Source: Mycolicibacterium senegalense
Lineage (GTDB): Bacteria; Actinomycetota; Actinomycetes; Mycobacteriales; Mycobacteriaceae
NCBI RefSeq assembly: GCF_019645875.1
Contig: NZ_CP081000.1
Coordinates: forward strand, 2,294,001 to 2,358,000
Direction of reading: 5' to 3'
DNA: 64,000 nucleotides
Positions within the stretch are counted from its first letter, which is position 1; every line of letters starts with the position of its first letter. Of this stretch, positions 45,670 through 55,177 are shown piece after piece. A model generated the notes under the pieces. That model made no database searches and had not been told where the DNA came from. It saw nothing but the letters and a program-made list of their open reading frames with translations. Both the position numbers and the translations under genes were made by a program.

Positions 45670-47724
45670 ATGAGCGCCGCCCTCAGCCCAGCCCCCGCTG
45701 CACCGATCCGGGTCGCGGCCGGGACGACCGCCGGTGCGGCGGTGCGCGAGGCGGGCTTGCCCAGCCGCGGGACCCCCGACGCGATCGTGGTGGTGCGTGA
45801 CAGCGAGGGGCGTCTGCGCGACCTGTCGTGGACCCCGGACACCGACGTCGAGGTGACTCCGGTGGCCGCCAACACCGAGGACGGCCGCAGCGTGATCAGG
45901 CACTCCTGCGCTCACGTGCTCGCCCAGGCTGTGCAGGACCTGTTTCCGCACGCCAAGCTCGGCATCGGCCCACCGATCACCGACGGCTTCTACTACGACT
46001 TCGACGTGGCCGAGCCGTTCACGCCCGAGGATCTGGACAAGCTCGAGAAGCGCATGGCCAAGATCGTCAAGGACGGTCAGCTGTTCTCCCGGCGGGTCTA
46101 CGAATCCAAGGATCAGGCGCGCGAGGAGCTGGCCGGCGAGCCCTACAAGCTGGAGCTCGTCGACGACAAGTCCGGCGCTGACGACCCCGAGGTGATGGAA
46201 GTCGGCGGCGACGAACTGACCGCCTACGACAACCTCAACGCCCGCACCAAGGAGCGGGTCTGGGGGGATCTGTGCCGCGGCCCGCACATTCCGACCACCA
46301 AGTACATCCCGGCGTTCAAGCTGACCCGTAGCAGCGCCGCGTATTGGCGGGGTGACCAGAACAACGCCAGCCTGCAGCGCGTCTACGGCACCGCATGGGA
46401 GTCGCAGGAGGCCCTCGACCGCCACCTCGAATTGATCGAGGAAGCGCAGCGCCGCGACCACCGCAAGCTCGGCGTCGAGCTGGACCTGTTCAGCTTCCCT
46501 GACGAGCTCGGCTCGGGCCTGCCGGTGTTCCATCCCAAGGGCGGGGTGATCCGCAAGGAGCTGGAGGACTACTCGCGGCGCAAGCACTCCGAGGCCGGCT
46601 ACGAGTTCGTCAACACCCCGCACATCACCAAGGAGCACCTCTACATCACCTCGGGCCACCTCGAGTGGTACGCCGACGGCATGTACCCGCCGATGCACAT
46701 CGACGCCGAGTACAACGAGGACGGCACGGTGCGCAAGCCGGGCCAGGACTACTACCTCAAGCCGATGAACTGCCCCATGCACCACCTCATCTACCGGGCG
46801 CGAGGCCGCTCCTACCGCGAACTTCCGTTGCGGCTCTTCGAGTTCGGCTCGGTGTATCGCTACGAGAAGTCCGGCGTGGTGCACGGGTTGACCCGCGTGC
46901 GCGGCATGACCCAGGACGACGCGCACATCTACACCACGCGTGAGCAGATGCGCGACGAGCTGACCTCGCTGCTGCAGTTCGTGCTCGATCTGCTCTCGGA
47001 TTACGGCCTGGACGACTACTACCTGGAGCTGTCCACCAAGGACCCCGACAAGTACGTGGGATCCGACGAGATGTGGGACGAGGCCACCGAGACCCTGCGG
47101 TCGGTCGCCGAAGCCTCGGGTCTTGACCTGGTGCCGGACCCGGGCGGTGCGGCGTTCTACGGTCCCAAGATCTCGGTCCAGGTCAAGGACGCGCTGGGCC
47201 GCAACTGGCAGATGTCGACGATCCAGCTGGACTTCAACATGCCCGACCGCTTCGAGCTGGAGTACACCGCTGCCGACGGGTCACGTCAACGCCCCGTCTT
47301 GATCCACCGCGCACTGTTCGGCTCGATCGAACGCTTCTTCGGGGTGCTCACCGAGCACTATGCGGGCGCGTTCCCGGCCTGGCTGGCGCCGGTGCAGGTG
47401 GTCGGCATCCCGGTCGCCGACGCGCACCTCGACTACCTCTATGACGTTGCCGCCCAGCTGAAGTCACGCGGCGTGCGGGTGGAGGTGGACGGCAGCGACG
47501 ACCGGATGGCGAAGAAGATCGTCAACCACACCAACCAGAAGGTGCCGTTCATGTTGCTGGCGGGGGACAAGGACATAGAGGCGGGCGCCATCTCCTTCCG
47601 CTTCGGTGACCGCACCCAGATCAACGGCGTGCCGGTCGACGAGGCGGTGGAGGCGATCGTGAAGTGGATAGCCGATCGCAACAACGCGGTGCCGACGGCG
47701 GATCTGGTACCGGTGGGCTCGTGA
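45670..47724 (+). CDS. thrS: Threonyl-tRNA synthetase
   Basis: 684 residues from the ATG at 45670, which has GGAG 9 bases upstream. Domains: TGS-like N-terminus, editing domain with [20 protein letters not shown], class II core with motif 1 region [16 protein letters not shown], zinc-site Cys in [11 protein letters not shown], motif 2 [13 protein letters not shown], motif 3 [13 protein letters not shown], and a C-terminal anticodon-binding domain ([19 protein letters not shown]). It charges tRNA-Thr and edits Ser-tRNA-Thr. In Mycobacterium it heads this same gene block. Confidence 0.97.
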   Translation: MSAALSPAPAAPIRVAAGTTAGAAVREAGLPSRGTPDAIVVVRDSEGRLRDLSWTPDTDVEVTPVAANTEDGRSVIRHSCAHVLAQAVQDLFPHAKLGIGPPITDGFYYDFDVAEPFTPEDLDKLEKRMAKIVKDGQLFSRRVYESKDQAREELAGEPYKLELVDDKSGADDPEVMEVGGDELTAYDNLNARTKERVWGDLCRGPHIPTTKYIPAFKLTRSSAAYWRGDQNNASLQRVYGTAWESQEALDRHLELIEEAQRRDHRKLGVELDLFSFPDELGSGLPVFHPKGGVIRKELEDYSRRKHSEAGYEFVNTPHITKEHLYITSGHLEWYADGMYPPMHIDAEYNEDGTVRKPGQDYYLKPMNCPMHHLIYRARGRSYRELPLRLFEFGSVYRYEKSGVVHGLTRVRGMTQDDAHIYTTREQMRDELTSLLQFVLDLLSDYGLDDYYLELSTKDPDKYVGSDEMWDEATETLRSVAEASGLDLVPDPGGAAFYGPKISVQVKDALGRNWQMSTIQLDFNMPDRFELEYTAADGSRQRPVLIHRALFGSIERFFGVLTEHYAGAFPAWLAPVQVVGIPVADAHLDYLYDVAAQLKSRGVRVEVDGSDDRMAKKIVNHTNQKVPFMLLAGDKDIEAGAISFRFGDRTQINGVPVDEAVEAIVKWIADRNNAVPTADLVPVGS

Positions 47725-47751
47725 TGAGCGCTCGCGCGAAGAACCGACGGG
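47722..47751 (+). repeat. Short intergenic element at the thrS stop codon
   Basis: Starts at the TGA of thrS and matches 49911-49940 at 24 of 30 positions (consensus TGATGAGCRCTYGCGYGAAG, then a related GACGG end). It fills the gap to the HIT gene. Confidence 0.55.
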
Positions 47752-47758
47752 TAAGCGA

Positions 47759-48322
47759 ATGACGGGGGAAGAGCGGTCGATCATCGACCATGGTGTGGGT
47801 GAACCCGACCATCTGCAGCGGCTGTGGACCCCGCACCGGATGAGTTACATCGTCGATGCGGTCAAGGGCGACAACAAGGTCGGGTCGGCCGGCTCATCCC
47901 AACCGTTCACCGACATTCCCGAGATGTCCGACGAGGACGGGCTCATGGTGGCCCGCGGCGAGCTCGTGTACGCCGTGCTCAACCTCTACCCGTACAACCC
48001 GGGTCATCTCATGGTGGTGCCCTATCGACGGGTGTCCGAGCTCGAGGACCTGACCGAGGCCGAGAGCGCCGAGTTGATGGCATTCACCCAGAAGGCGATC
48101 CGCGTCATCAAGGCCGTCTCCCGTCCGCACGGCTTCAACGTCGGCTTGAACCTGGGCACCTCGGCCGGCGGGTCACTGGCCGAGCACCTGCACATGCACG
48201 TGGTGCCGCGATGGGGTGGCGACGCGAACTTCATCACGATCATCGGTGGTGCCAAGGTTATTCCGCAGCTGCTGAGCGAGACCCGGCAGCTGCTGGCCTC
48301 GGAATGGGCCCGCCAGCCGTGA
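47759..48322 (+). CDS. HIT-family protein, probable dinucleoside polyphosphate phosphorylase
   Basis: 187 residues. A HIT domain with the His triad HLHMHVVPRW preceded by NVGLNLGTSAGGS, and YPYNPGHLMVVPYRRV earlier. In Mycobacterium the orthologue at this place (Rv2613c type) breaks down Ap4A-type dinucleotides. It has an N-terminal extension with LQRLWTPHRMSYI, typical of that group. It overlaps pgsA1 by 4 bases (GTGA). Confidence 0.88.
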   Translation: MTGEERSIIDHGVGEPDHLQRLWTPHRMSYIVDAVKGDNKVGSAGSSQPFTDIPEMSDEDGLMVARGELVYAVLNLYPYNPGHLMVVPYRRVSELEDLTEAESAELMAFTQKAIRVIKAVSRPHGFNVGLNLGTSAGGSLAEHLHMHVVPRWGGDANFITIIGGAKVIPQLLSETRQLLASEWARQP

Positions 48323-49005
48323 GCAATCTGTTCCTGATGAGCCGGGCGGCCTACGCAAAACTGTCGAGGCCGGTGGCCAAGGCGGCGCTGCGCGCGGGCC
48401 TGACTCCCGACATCGTCACCATCGTGGGCACCGCCGGGTCGGTCACCGCCGCGCTGACGTTGTTCCCGATCGGTCAGCTGTTCTGGGGCGCGTTCGCGGT
48501 GTTCCTCTTCGTGCTGGCCGACATGCTCGACGGAGCCATGGCGCGTGAACGCGGCGGCGGCACGCGGTTCGGTGCAGTGCTGGATGCGGCATGCGACCGG
48601 ATCGCCGACGGCGCCATCTTCGCCGGCCTGCTGTGGTGGGCGGCTTTCGGTCTGCACGACCCGACGCTCGTGGTGGCGCTCCTCATCTGCCTGGTCACCT
48701 CACAGGTGATCTCTTACATCAAGGCCCGGGCCGAGGCGAGTGGGCTACGGGGCGACGGCGGCATCATCGAGCGGCCGGAACGCCTGGTGATCGTGCTGGT
48801 GGGCGCGGGGCTCTCGGGCGTGCCGTTCCTGCACGCGCCCTGGCTGCTGCACGGTGCCGTCTGGCTGCTGGCGCTGGCCAGCGTGGTCACGGTGGCACAG
48901 CGGATCCATGCCGTGCGCACCTCGCCGGGCGCCATGGATCTGCTGCAACCGCTGCAGCCGTCCCAGCCCGAGGGCGGCGACACACAGGAGCCGGGAGCCT
49001 CGTGA
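48319..49005 (+). CDS. pgsA1: Phosphatidylinositol phosphate synthase
   Basis: 228 residues, a polytopic membrane protein. The CDP-alcohol phosphotransferase signature is complete: D-G-x2-A-R-x8-G-x3-D-x3-D in LDGAMARERGGGTRFG and AVLDAACDRIAD. In mycobacteria this enzyme makes phosphatidylinositol phosphate from CDP-diacylglycerol and inositol phosphate, the precursor of PIM, LM and LAM. It starts at the GTG overlapping the HIT stop and overlaps patA next. Confidence 0.93.
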   Translation: MSNLFLMSRAAYAKLSRPVAKAALRAGLTPDIVTIVGTAGSVTAALTLFPIGQLFWGAFAVFLFVLADMLDGAMARERGGGTRFGAVLDAACDRIADGAIFAGLLWWAAFGLHDPTLVVALLICLVTSQVISYIKARAEASGLRGDGGIIERPERLVIVLVGAGLSGVPFLHAPWLLHGAVWLLALASVVTVAQRIHAVRTSPGAMDLLQPLQPSQPEGGDTQEPGAS

Positions 49006-49913
49006 ACATTCCGCTGTCCGGGCAGGTGACCGATCTGGGTTATGCGGCAGGCTGGCGGCTGGTGCGTGCGATGCCGGAAGTCCTGGCGCGCAACCTGTTC
49101 GACGCAGGTGCCGCCTATGCATCCCGCGGCGGCGGACCGCGGCAACTGCGCAAGAACCTGGCCAGGGTGAGCGGGGTTCCCGCGGCCGAGGTGCCGGACG
49201 AGTTGATGCGTGCTTCACTGGCCTCGTATGCCCGGTACTGGCGGGAGGCGTTCCGGTTGCCGTCGATGGATCTGAGCACTGTGGCCAAACGTGTGGACGA
49301 GGTCTTCGTCGGCGCCGACAAGCTGCGGGCCGCCCATGAGGCCGGACGCGGCGGTGTGTTGGCCTTGCCGCACAGCGGCAACTGGGACATGGCCGGGGTC
49401 TGGCTGGCCCAGCAATTCGGCACTTTCGCCACGGTCGCCGAGCGGCTCAAGCCCGAATCGCTGTACCGGCGCTTCATCGATTATCGGGAGAGCCTCGGGT
49501 TCGAGGTGTTCCCGCTGTCCGGCGGTGAGCGGCCGCCGTTGGAGGTGCTCTCGGAACGGTTGCGGGACAACAAGTTCGTCTGCCTGATGGCCGACCGGGA
49601 TCTCACTCGCAACGGTGTGGAGGTGAAGTTCTTCGGCGAGCTCACCCGTATGCCCGCCGGTTCGGCCAAGTTGGCCATCGAAACCGGTGCCCCACTGCAC
49701 CCGGCGCACGTGCACTACGACGGTGAGGATTGTGTGGTCGAGGTGTTCGATGCGCTCGACACGTCGTCGAAGGACGTCGCGGTGGTGACCCAGGCCCTGG
49801 CCGACCGGTTCGAGGCGAACATCGCCGCACATCCGGCCGACTGGCACATGCTCCAGCCGCAGTGGCTGGCCGATCTGTCCGACGAGCGTCGCGCCCGGCT
49901 GGGTACCACCTGA
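49002..49913 (+). CDS. patA: PIM acyltransferase PatA
   Basis: 303 residues from the GTG at 49002. It belongs to the LpxL/HtrB-type acyltransferases, with HSGNWDMAGVWLAQQFG giving the catalytic His-x4-Asp, then DRDLTRNGVEVKFFGE and GSAKLAIETGAPLHPA. PatA adds a palmitoyl group to the mannose that PimA places on phosphatidylinositol. It works on the inner face of the membrane. Four-base overlap with pgsA1. Confidence 0.92.
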   Translation: MNIPLSGQVTDLGYAAGWRLVRAMPEVLARNLFDAGAAYASRGGGPRQLRKNLARVSGVPAAEVPDELMRASLASYARYWREAFRLPSMDLSTVAKRVDEVFVGADKLRAAHEAGRGGVLALPHSGNWDMAGVWLAQQFGTFATVAERLKPESLYRRFIDYRESLGFEVFPLSGGERPPLEVLSERLRDNKFVCLMADRDLTRNGVEVKFFGELTRMPAGSAKLAIETGAPLHPAHVHYDGEDCVVEVFDALDTSSKDVAVVTQALADRFEANIAAHPADWHMLQPQWLADLSDERRARLGTT

Positions 49914-49940
49914 TGAGCACTTGCGTGAAGAGGCGACGGA
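49911..49940 (+). repeat. Short intergenic element at the patA stop codon
   Basis: Begins at the TGA of patA and is related to 47722-47751 (24/30). It ends 8 bases before the pimA start and may carry its ribosome-site region. Confidence 0.55.
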
Positions 49941-49947
49941 GCTAGCC

Positions 49948-51072
49948 ATGCGTATCGGGATGGTCTGCCCGTACTCGTTCGATGTTCCGGGCGGTGTGCA
50001 ATCCCATGTGCTGCAACTGGCCGAGGTGATGCGCGCCGGCGGGCATTACGTCAGTGTGCTGGCCCCGTCGTCGCCGCATGTGAAGCTGCCGGAGTACGTC
50101 GTCTCCGGTGGTAAGGCCGTTCCGATCCCCTACAACGGCTCGGTGGCCCGCCTCCGGTTCGGGCCGGCCACCCACCGCAAGGTCAAGAAATGGATCGCCG
50201 AGGGGGACTTCGACGTTCTGCACCTGCACGAGCCCAACGCGCCGAGCCTGTCCATGCTGGCACTGCAGGCCGCTGAGGGGCCGATCGTGGCGACGTTTCA
50301 CACCTCGACGACAAAGTCGTTGACGCTCAGTGTGTTTCAGGGCATTCTGCGCCCGTACCACGAGAAGATCGTTGGCCGCATCGCGGTGTCGGACCTGGCT
50401 CGGCGCTGGCAGATGGAGGCGCTCGGCTCGGATGCGGTGGAGATCCCCAACGGCGTCGACGTACCGCACTTCGCGAATGCGCCTCGCCTCGACGGGTATC
50501 CGCGTCCAGGCCGCAGCGTGCTGTTCCTCGGGCGGTTCGACGAGCCGCGTAAGGGCATGCCGGTCCTGCTCGGTGCGCTCCCCAAGCTGGTGCGCCGGTT
50601 CGCCGACATCGAGATCCTGATCGTGGGCCGCGGTGACGAGGAGACGCTGCGCGAGCAGGCCGGCGAATTCGCCGAGCACCTGCGGTTCCTGGGCCAGGTC
50701 GACGACGACGGCAAGGCCGCGGCCATGCGTAGCGCCGACGTGTATTGCGCCCCCAATCTGGGCGGCGAGAGTTTCGGGATCGTGCTGGTGGAGGCGATGG
50801 CGGCGGGAACACCTGTGGTGGCCAGCGAACTCGACGCGTTCAACCGCGTTCTCGATCAGGGGCAGGCCGGCCGGCTGGTTCCGGTCGGCGATGCCGATGC
50901 GCTGGCCGATGCGCTGATCGAGGTGCTCGACGACGACGCGTTGCGCGCGCAGTACATCGACAAAGCGACCGAGCGGGTGGCCCGCTACGACTGGTCGGTG
51001 GTGGCCGGTCAGATCATGCGGGTGTACGAGACGGTGGCCAGCACCGGGGTCAAAGTTCAGGTGGGTGACTAG
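49948..51072 (+). CDS. pimA: Phosphatidylinositol alpha-mannosyltransferase PimA
   Basis: 374 residues from the ATG at 49948. GT-B glycosyltransferase of family 4: the N-domain starts MRIGMVCPYSFDVPGGVQSH, with the Gly-Gly loop that binds the acceptor. The C-domain has VLFLGRFDEPRKGMPVLLGA, and NLGGESFGIVLVEAMAAGTP with the EX7E-type motif that binds GDP-mannose. It adds the first mannose to phosphatidylinositol at the cytoplasmic membrane face. Its frame is open back to 49921, but the ATG here matches the family start. Confidence 0.95.
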   Translation: MRIGMVCPYSFDVPGGVQSHVLQLAEVMRAGGHYVSVLAPSSPHVKLPEYVVSGGKAVPIPYNGSVARLRFGPATHRKVKKWIAEGDFDVLHLHEPNAPSLSMLALQAAEGPIVATFHTSTTKSLTLSVFQGILRPYHEKIVGRIAVSDLARRWQMEALGSDAVEIPNGVDVPHFANAPRLDGYPRPGRSVLFLGRFDEPRKGMPVLLGALPKLVRRFADIEILIVGRGDEETLREQAGEFAEHLRFLGQVDDDGKAAAMRSADVYCAPNLGGESFGIVLVEAMAAGTPVVASELDAFNRVLDQGQAGRLVPVGDADALADALIEVLDDDALRAQYIDKATERVARYDWSVVAGQIMRVYETVASTGVKVQVGD

Positions 51073-51074
51073 AG

Positions 51075-52133
51075 GTGCCGACCTGGTTGGTGATCACGGC
51101 GCTGGCCGTACTGGTGGTTCTGCTGCTCATCGGAGGGTGGGCGTACCAGACCGCCAATCGACTGGACCGGCTCCACGTGCGCTATGACCTGTCGTGGCAG
51201 GCACTCGACGGTGCACTGGCCCGCCGGGCGGTCGTGGCCCGTGCCGTCGCGGTCGACGCCTACGCGGGCGCTCCTGCGGGCAAGCGGCTCGCGGCGTTGG
51301 CCGATGCCGCCGAGCGGGCCCCGCGTCCGGCACGTGAAGCCGCTGAGAATGACCTGTCGGCCGCGCTGTCCGCAGTCGATCCGGCGGACCTACCGGTGGC
51401 GTTGGTCGCCGAACTCGCCGATGCCGAAGCCCGGGTCCTGCTGGCCCGGCGGTTCCACAACGACGCCGTCCGCGACACCCTGGCGCTGCGGGAACGCCGC
51501 GCGGTGCGGGCGCTTCGCCTCGGCGGAACCGCAGCATTGCCAACCTATTTCGAGATCGTCGAGCGCCCGGACTCCCAAGCTGAGGTGAATCCGGTCAGCC
51601 GGAGGACGTCCGCGCGTGTGGTGTTGCTCGACGAGACCGGGGCGGTGTTGCTGCTGCGCGGCAGCGACCCCGCGATCGACGACCCGGACAAGCCCGCGCC
51701 GCGGTGGTGGTTCACCGTCGGCGGTGCGGTCCAGCCCGGCGAAGATCTGGCCGCCGCTGCGGCCCGCGAACTCGCCGAGGAGACCGGGTTGCGGACGGCG
51801 CCGGCCGACCTGGTCGGGCCGGTGTGGCGACGCGACGCCGTCATCGACTTCAACGCCTCGGTGATCCGCAGCGAGGAGTTCTTCTTCATCCACCGGACGG
51901 CCCGGTTCGAGCCGTCGGCGACGGGGCGCACCACCCTGGAACGGCACTACATTCACGGCCACCGCTGGTGCGATGAGACAATGATCGCCGAGTTGGTTGC
52001 CGGCGGGGAGGCCGTGTATCCGCTTCAACTGGGTGAGCTGCTGGCTCAGGCCAATGAACTGGCCGAACAGTCGGCGGCACCGCTGGCGAATACGCGTGGA
52101 ACCGCGCATCGCGAGCTGCAAGCCATCCGGTGA
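51075..52133 (+). CDS. Nudix hydrolase with N-terminal membrane helix
   Basis: 352 residues. The N-terminal helix (WLVITALAVLVVLLLIGGWA) should anchor it in the membrane. Residues ~25-150 are helical and resemble LemA-like or coiled segments. The Nudix domain starts near 170, and the box is GGAVQPGEDLAAAAARELAE followed by ETGL, complete. It cleaves nucleoside diphosphate-linked compounds; the substrate is unknown. Its place after pimA is conserved in Mycobacterium (Rv2609c type). Confidence 0.9.
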   Translation: MPTWLVITALAVLVVLLLIGGWAYQTANRLDRLHVRYDLSWQALDGALARRAVVARAVAVDAYAGAPAGKRLAALADAAERAPRPAREAAENDLSAALSAVDPADLPVALVAELADAEARVLLARRFHNDAVRDTLALRERRAVRALRLGGTAALPTYFEIVERPDSQAEVNPVSRRTSARVVLLDETGAVLLLRGSDPAIDDPDKPAPRWWFTVGGAVQPGEDLAAAAARELAEETGLRTAPADLVGPVWRRDAVIDFNASVIRSEEFFFIHRTARFEPSATGRTTLERHYIHGHRWCDETMIAELVAGGEAVYPLQLGELLAQANELAEQSAAPLANTRGTAHRELQAIR

Positions 52134-52197
52134 TTGCGGATTTAATGGATTTGGCGGCTCCACTAGACTGAATCAGTAGCAATTGGAGGAGATAGCA

Positions 52198-53109
52198 GTG
52201 GAAACCGCGGCGCAGAACGGTTCGAGCAACCAGACCGGTACCGCGCGCGTCAAGCGCGGAATGGCTGAGATGCTCAAGGGCGGCGTGATCATGGACGTCG
52301 TCACCCCAGAGCAGGCCAAGATCGCCGAGGGTGCGGGCGCGGTGGCCGTGATGGCCCTGGAACGGGTGCCCGCAGACATTCGCGCCCAGGGCGGGGTGTC
52401 GCGCATGTCGGATCCCGACATGATCGAGGGCATCATCGACGCGGTCACCATCCCGGTGATGGCCAAGGCGCGCATCGGGCATTTCGTGGAGGCGCAGATC
52501 CTGCAGAGCCTCGGGGTGGATTACATCGATGAGTCCGAGGTGCTGACCCCGGCCGATTACACCAACCACATCGACAAGTGGCGCTTCACGGTGCCGTTTG
52601 TGTGCGGGGCGACCAATCTGGGTGAGGCGCTGCGCCGGATCACCGAGGGCGCGGCGATGATCCGGTCCAAGGGTGAGGCGGGCACCGGAGATGTCTCCAA
52701 TGCCACCACCCACATGCGCAAGATCGGCGGCGAGATCCGCCGGCTGACCTCGATGTCCGAAGACGAGCTGTATGTGGCGGCCAAGGAACTGCAGGCCCCG
52801 TATGAGTTGGTGGCCGAGGTGGCCCGGGCCGGCAAGCTGCCGGTCACGCTGTTCACCGCCGGTGGCATCGCCACCCCGGCCGATGCGGCGATGATGATGC
52901 AGCTCGGTGCCGAGGGTGTGTTCGTGGGCTCGGGCATCTTCAAATCGGGCAACCCCGCGCAGCGCGCCGCGGCCATCGTGAAGGCCACCACCTTCTACGA
53001 CGATCCGGATGTGTTGGCCAAGGTGTCGCGCGGTCTGGGCGAGGCCATGGTCGGTATCAACGTCGAGGAGATCGCCCAGCCGCACCGGCTCGCCGAGCGC
53101 GGCTGGTAA
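52198..53109 (+). CDS. pdxS: Pyridoxal 5'-phosphate synthase subunit PdxS
   Basis: 303 residues from the GTG at 52198, which has GGAGGAG at 7-base spacing. A (beta/alpha)8 barrel that builds PLP from ribose 5-phosphate, glyceraldehyde 3-phosphate and ammonia from PdxT. Visible hallmarks: [65 protein letters not shown], and [20 protein letters not shown] with the active lysines. It is separated from pdxT by tesB. Confidence 0.97.
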   Translation: METAAQNGSSNQTGTARVKRGMAEMLKGGVIMDVVTPEQAKIAEGAGAVAVMALERVPADIRAQGGVSRMSDPDMIEGIIDAVTIPVMAKARIGHFVEAQILQSLGVDYIDESEVLTPADYTNHIDKWRFTVPFVCGATNLGEALRRITEGAAMIRSKGEAGTGDVSNATTHMRKIGGEIRRLTSMSEDELYVAAKELQAPYELVAEVARAGKLPVTLFTAGGIATPADAAMMMQLGAEGVFVGSGIFKSGNPAQRAAAIVKATTFYDDPDVLAKVSRGLGEAMVGINVEEIAQPHRLAERGW

Positions 53110-53118
53110 ATACCTTCT

Positions 53119-53967
53119 ATGGCGATTGAAGAGATCCTCGATCTGGAACAGCTCGAGGTCAACATCTATCGCGGCGGGGTGTTCAGCCCGGAGTCGGGTT
53201 TCCTGCAGCGAACCTTCGGCGGTCATGTGGCCGGCCAGTCGCTGGTGTCGGCGGTGCGCACGGTCGAGCCGACGTTCCAGGTGCACTCCCTGCACGGCTA
53301 CTTCCTGCGGCCCGGCGATGCCCGCGCGCCGTCGGTGTACACCGTCGAGCGCATCCGTGACGGCGGCTCGTTCTGCACGCGCCGGGTGAGTGCGATCCAG
53401 CACGGCGAGACGATCTTCACGATGTCGGCGTCCTTCCAGACCGACCAGTCCGGCATCGAGCATCAGGATGTGATGCCCGAGGCCCCCGGCCCCGACGACC
53501 TGCCCGGGTTCCGGTCGGGTGGAGCGTTCGACGACGCCGGTTTCGCCCAGTTCGACGAATGGGATGTCCGGATCGTGCCCCGGGACCTCGTGGCGCGGAT
53601 TCCCGGTAAGGCGTCTCAGCAGCAGGTGTGGTTCCGTCACCGCGACCCGCTGCCCGACGATCATGTGCTGCACATCTGTGCGCTGGCCTACATGAGCGAT
53701 CTGACCTTGCTGGGTTCGGCCCAGGTCAACCACCTGGATGTGCGTAAGCACCTGATGGTGGCCTCACTCGACCACGCCATGTGGTTCATGCGGCCGTTCC
53801 GGGCCGACGAGTGGTTGCTCTACGACCAGTCCTCGCCTTCGGCCTGTGGCGGGCGTTCCCTGACCCAGGGGAAGATCTTCAACCGCTACGGCGAGATGGT
53901 GGCCGCGGTGATGCAGGAGGGGCTGACCCGCTACCGGCGCAACTTCGCGCCACCGGAAGGCTCGTGA
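53119..53967 (+). CDS. tesB: Acyl-CoA thioesterase II
   Basis: 282 residues, double hotdog. TesB pattern: [67 protein letters not shown] and a C-terminal [19 protein letters not shown] with the catalytic Gln/Asp region. It cleaves medium and long acyl-CoA. It sits between pdxS and pdxT, as in other mycobacteria, and overlaps pdxT by 4 bases. Confidence 0.93.
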   Translation: MAIEEILDLEQLEVNIYRGGVFSPESGFLQRTFGGHVAGQSLVSAVRTVEPTFQVHSLHGYFLRPGDARAPSVYTVERIRDGGSFCTRRVSAIQHGETIFTMSASFQTDQSGIEHQDVMPEAPGPDDLPGFRSGGAFDDAGFAQFDEWDVRIVPRDLVARIPGKASQQQVWFRHRDPLPDDHVLHICALAYMSDLTLLGSAQVNHLDVRKHLMVASLDHAMWFMRPFRADEWLLYDQSSPSACGGRSLTQGKIFNRYGEMVAAVMQEGLTRYRRNFAPPEGS

Positions 53968-54545
53968 GTCCCCGGGTCGGGGTGCTCGCGCTGCAGGGGG
54001 ACACCCGCGAGCATCTCGCTGCGCTGCGTGAGGCGGGCGCCGAAGCAGGCACGGTGCGGCGACTTTCCGAACTCGACGCGGTCGACGCGCTGGTGATCCC
54101 CGGCGGCGAGTCCACCGCGATGAGCCACCTGCTTCGCGAATTCGAACTGCTCGAACCGCTGCGGGCCCGCATCGCCGGCGGACTGCCGTGCTACGGCTCG
54201 TGCGCCGGGATGATCCTGCTGGCCGGTGAGATCAACGACGCAGGCACGCCCGGACGCGAGGCCGTTCCGCTCGGTGGTATCGATATGACGGTGCGGCGCA
54301 ATGCTTTTGGCCGTCAAGTCGATTCCTTCGAAGGTGACATCGACTTCGAGGGCCTCGACACCCCGGTACACGCGGTGTTCATCCGGGCGCCGTGGGTCGA
54401 GCGGGTGGGCGACGGCGTCAAGGTGCTGGCCCGCGCCGCCGGCCACATCGTCGCGGTGCGCCAGGGTTCGATGCTGGCGACGTCGTTTCACCCGGAGATG
54501 ACCGGGGACCGCCGCATTCACAAGCTGTTCGTCGACTCTTTGTAG
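53964..54545 (+). CDS. pdxT: Glutaminase subunit PdxT of PLP synthase
   Basis: 193 residues from the GTG overlapping the tesB stop. Class I glutamine amidotransferase: [30 protein letters not shown], the nucleophile Cys in [12 protein letters not shown], and His-x-Glu in SFHPEM. It hydrolyses glutamine and feeds ammonia to PdxS. Confidence 0.95.
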   Translation: MSPRVGVLALQGDTREHLAALREAGAEAGTVRRLSELDAVDALVIPGGESTAMSHLLREFELLEPLRARIAGGLPCYGSCAGMILLAGEINDAGTPGREAVPLGGIDMTVRRNAFGRQVDSFEGDIDFEGLDTPVHAVFIRAPWVERVGDGVKVLARAAGHIVAVRQGSMLATSFHPEMTGDRRIHKLFVDSL

Positions 54546-54596
54546 TTGCCGCGACACCTGTGATCGGTAGCCGCCGCCGGCCCGAAGAATCGGGGT

Positions 54597-55094
54597 GTGA
54601 CCATCCGACACCACGTGAGCACAGGCAAGTACTACTGGAAGACTCCGCGGGAGGGCGGCTGGCTGCCGAGGGAGTGGGCGTACACGCCAGAAGAACTCGA
54701 CGCGGTATCCGCGCTGACCGCCACGGAGCGGATGAGCCGGTGGGTGATGAGAACGCTTCTTCGCGCCGACGCCTTTGCCGCACGAGCGGCCCGCGAGCGG
54801 TTGGCGATGACGGCGGTGCGCCGGCACGAGCAGGCCGACGCGCTGGGCTTCGCGGGCAATTGCACCCGTACTGCCACGGTCGTGTCCGTTGAGGACGCCG
54901 GGATCTCCGTCGACGGTGGCTCGTCCCCGCAGATGCTTGCCGACGCAGCGGTGATTGTCGTGACGATCGAGATCGACGGTGGCCGGTGTGATGCGGTGAC
55001 CCTGGTGCCGCGGACCACTGCGATCGCGCCGGCACAGGATTTTCGGATTGTCGATCACCCGGACGATCCGATCCCGCTCTGGGTCGGGCGATAG
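54597..55094 (+). CDS. Hypothetical protein
   Basis: 165 residues from a GTG, no recognised family. It is soluble: a helical N-terminal half (ATERMSRWVMRTLLRADAFA), then a strand-rich half (TRTATVVSVEDAGISVDG, VIVVTIEIDGGRCD). No signal or membrane segment. It lies 51 bp after pdxT and before the GT39-like gene. Its codon use looks like its neighbours, so it is likely real. Confidence 0.6.
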   Translation: MTIRHHVSTGKYYWKTPREGGWLPREWAYTPEELDAVSALTATERMSRWVMRTLLRADAFAARAARERLAMTAVRRHEQADALGFAGNCTRTATVVSVEDAGISVDGGSSPQMLADAAVIVVTIEIDGGRCDAVTLVPRTTAIAPAQDFRIVDHPDDPIPLWVGR

Positions 55095-55177
55095 CACCGA
55101 CCCCCGCGCTGATGCATCACAGCAAAGCCACGGCGGCCCCATAGCTCGGTCACATCTGGCGCCGACTTAATGGTCCT

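Noticed and set aside
51886..53751. 621-codon minus-strand frame over pdxS and tesB
   Set aside because: It covers two certain genes in the opposite direction and has shadow-type composition.
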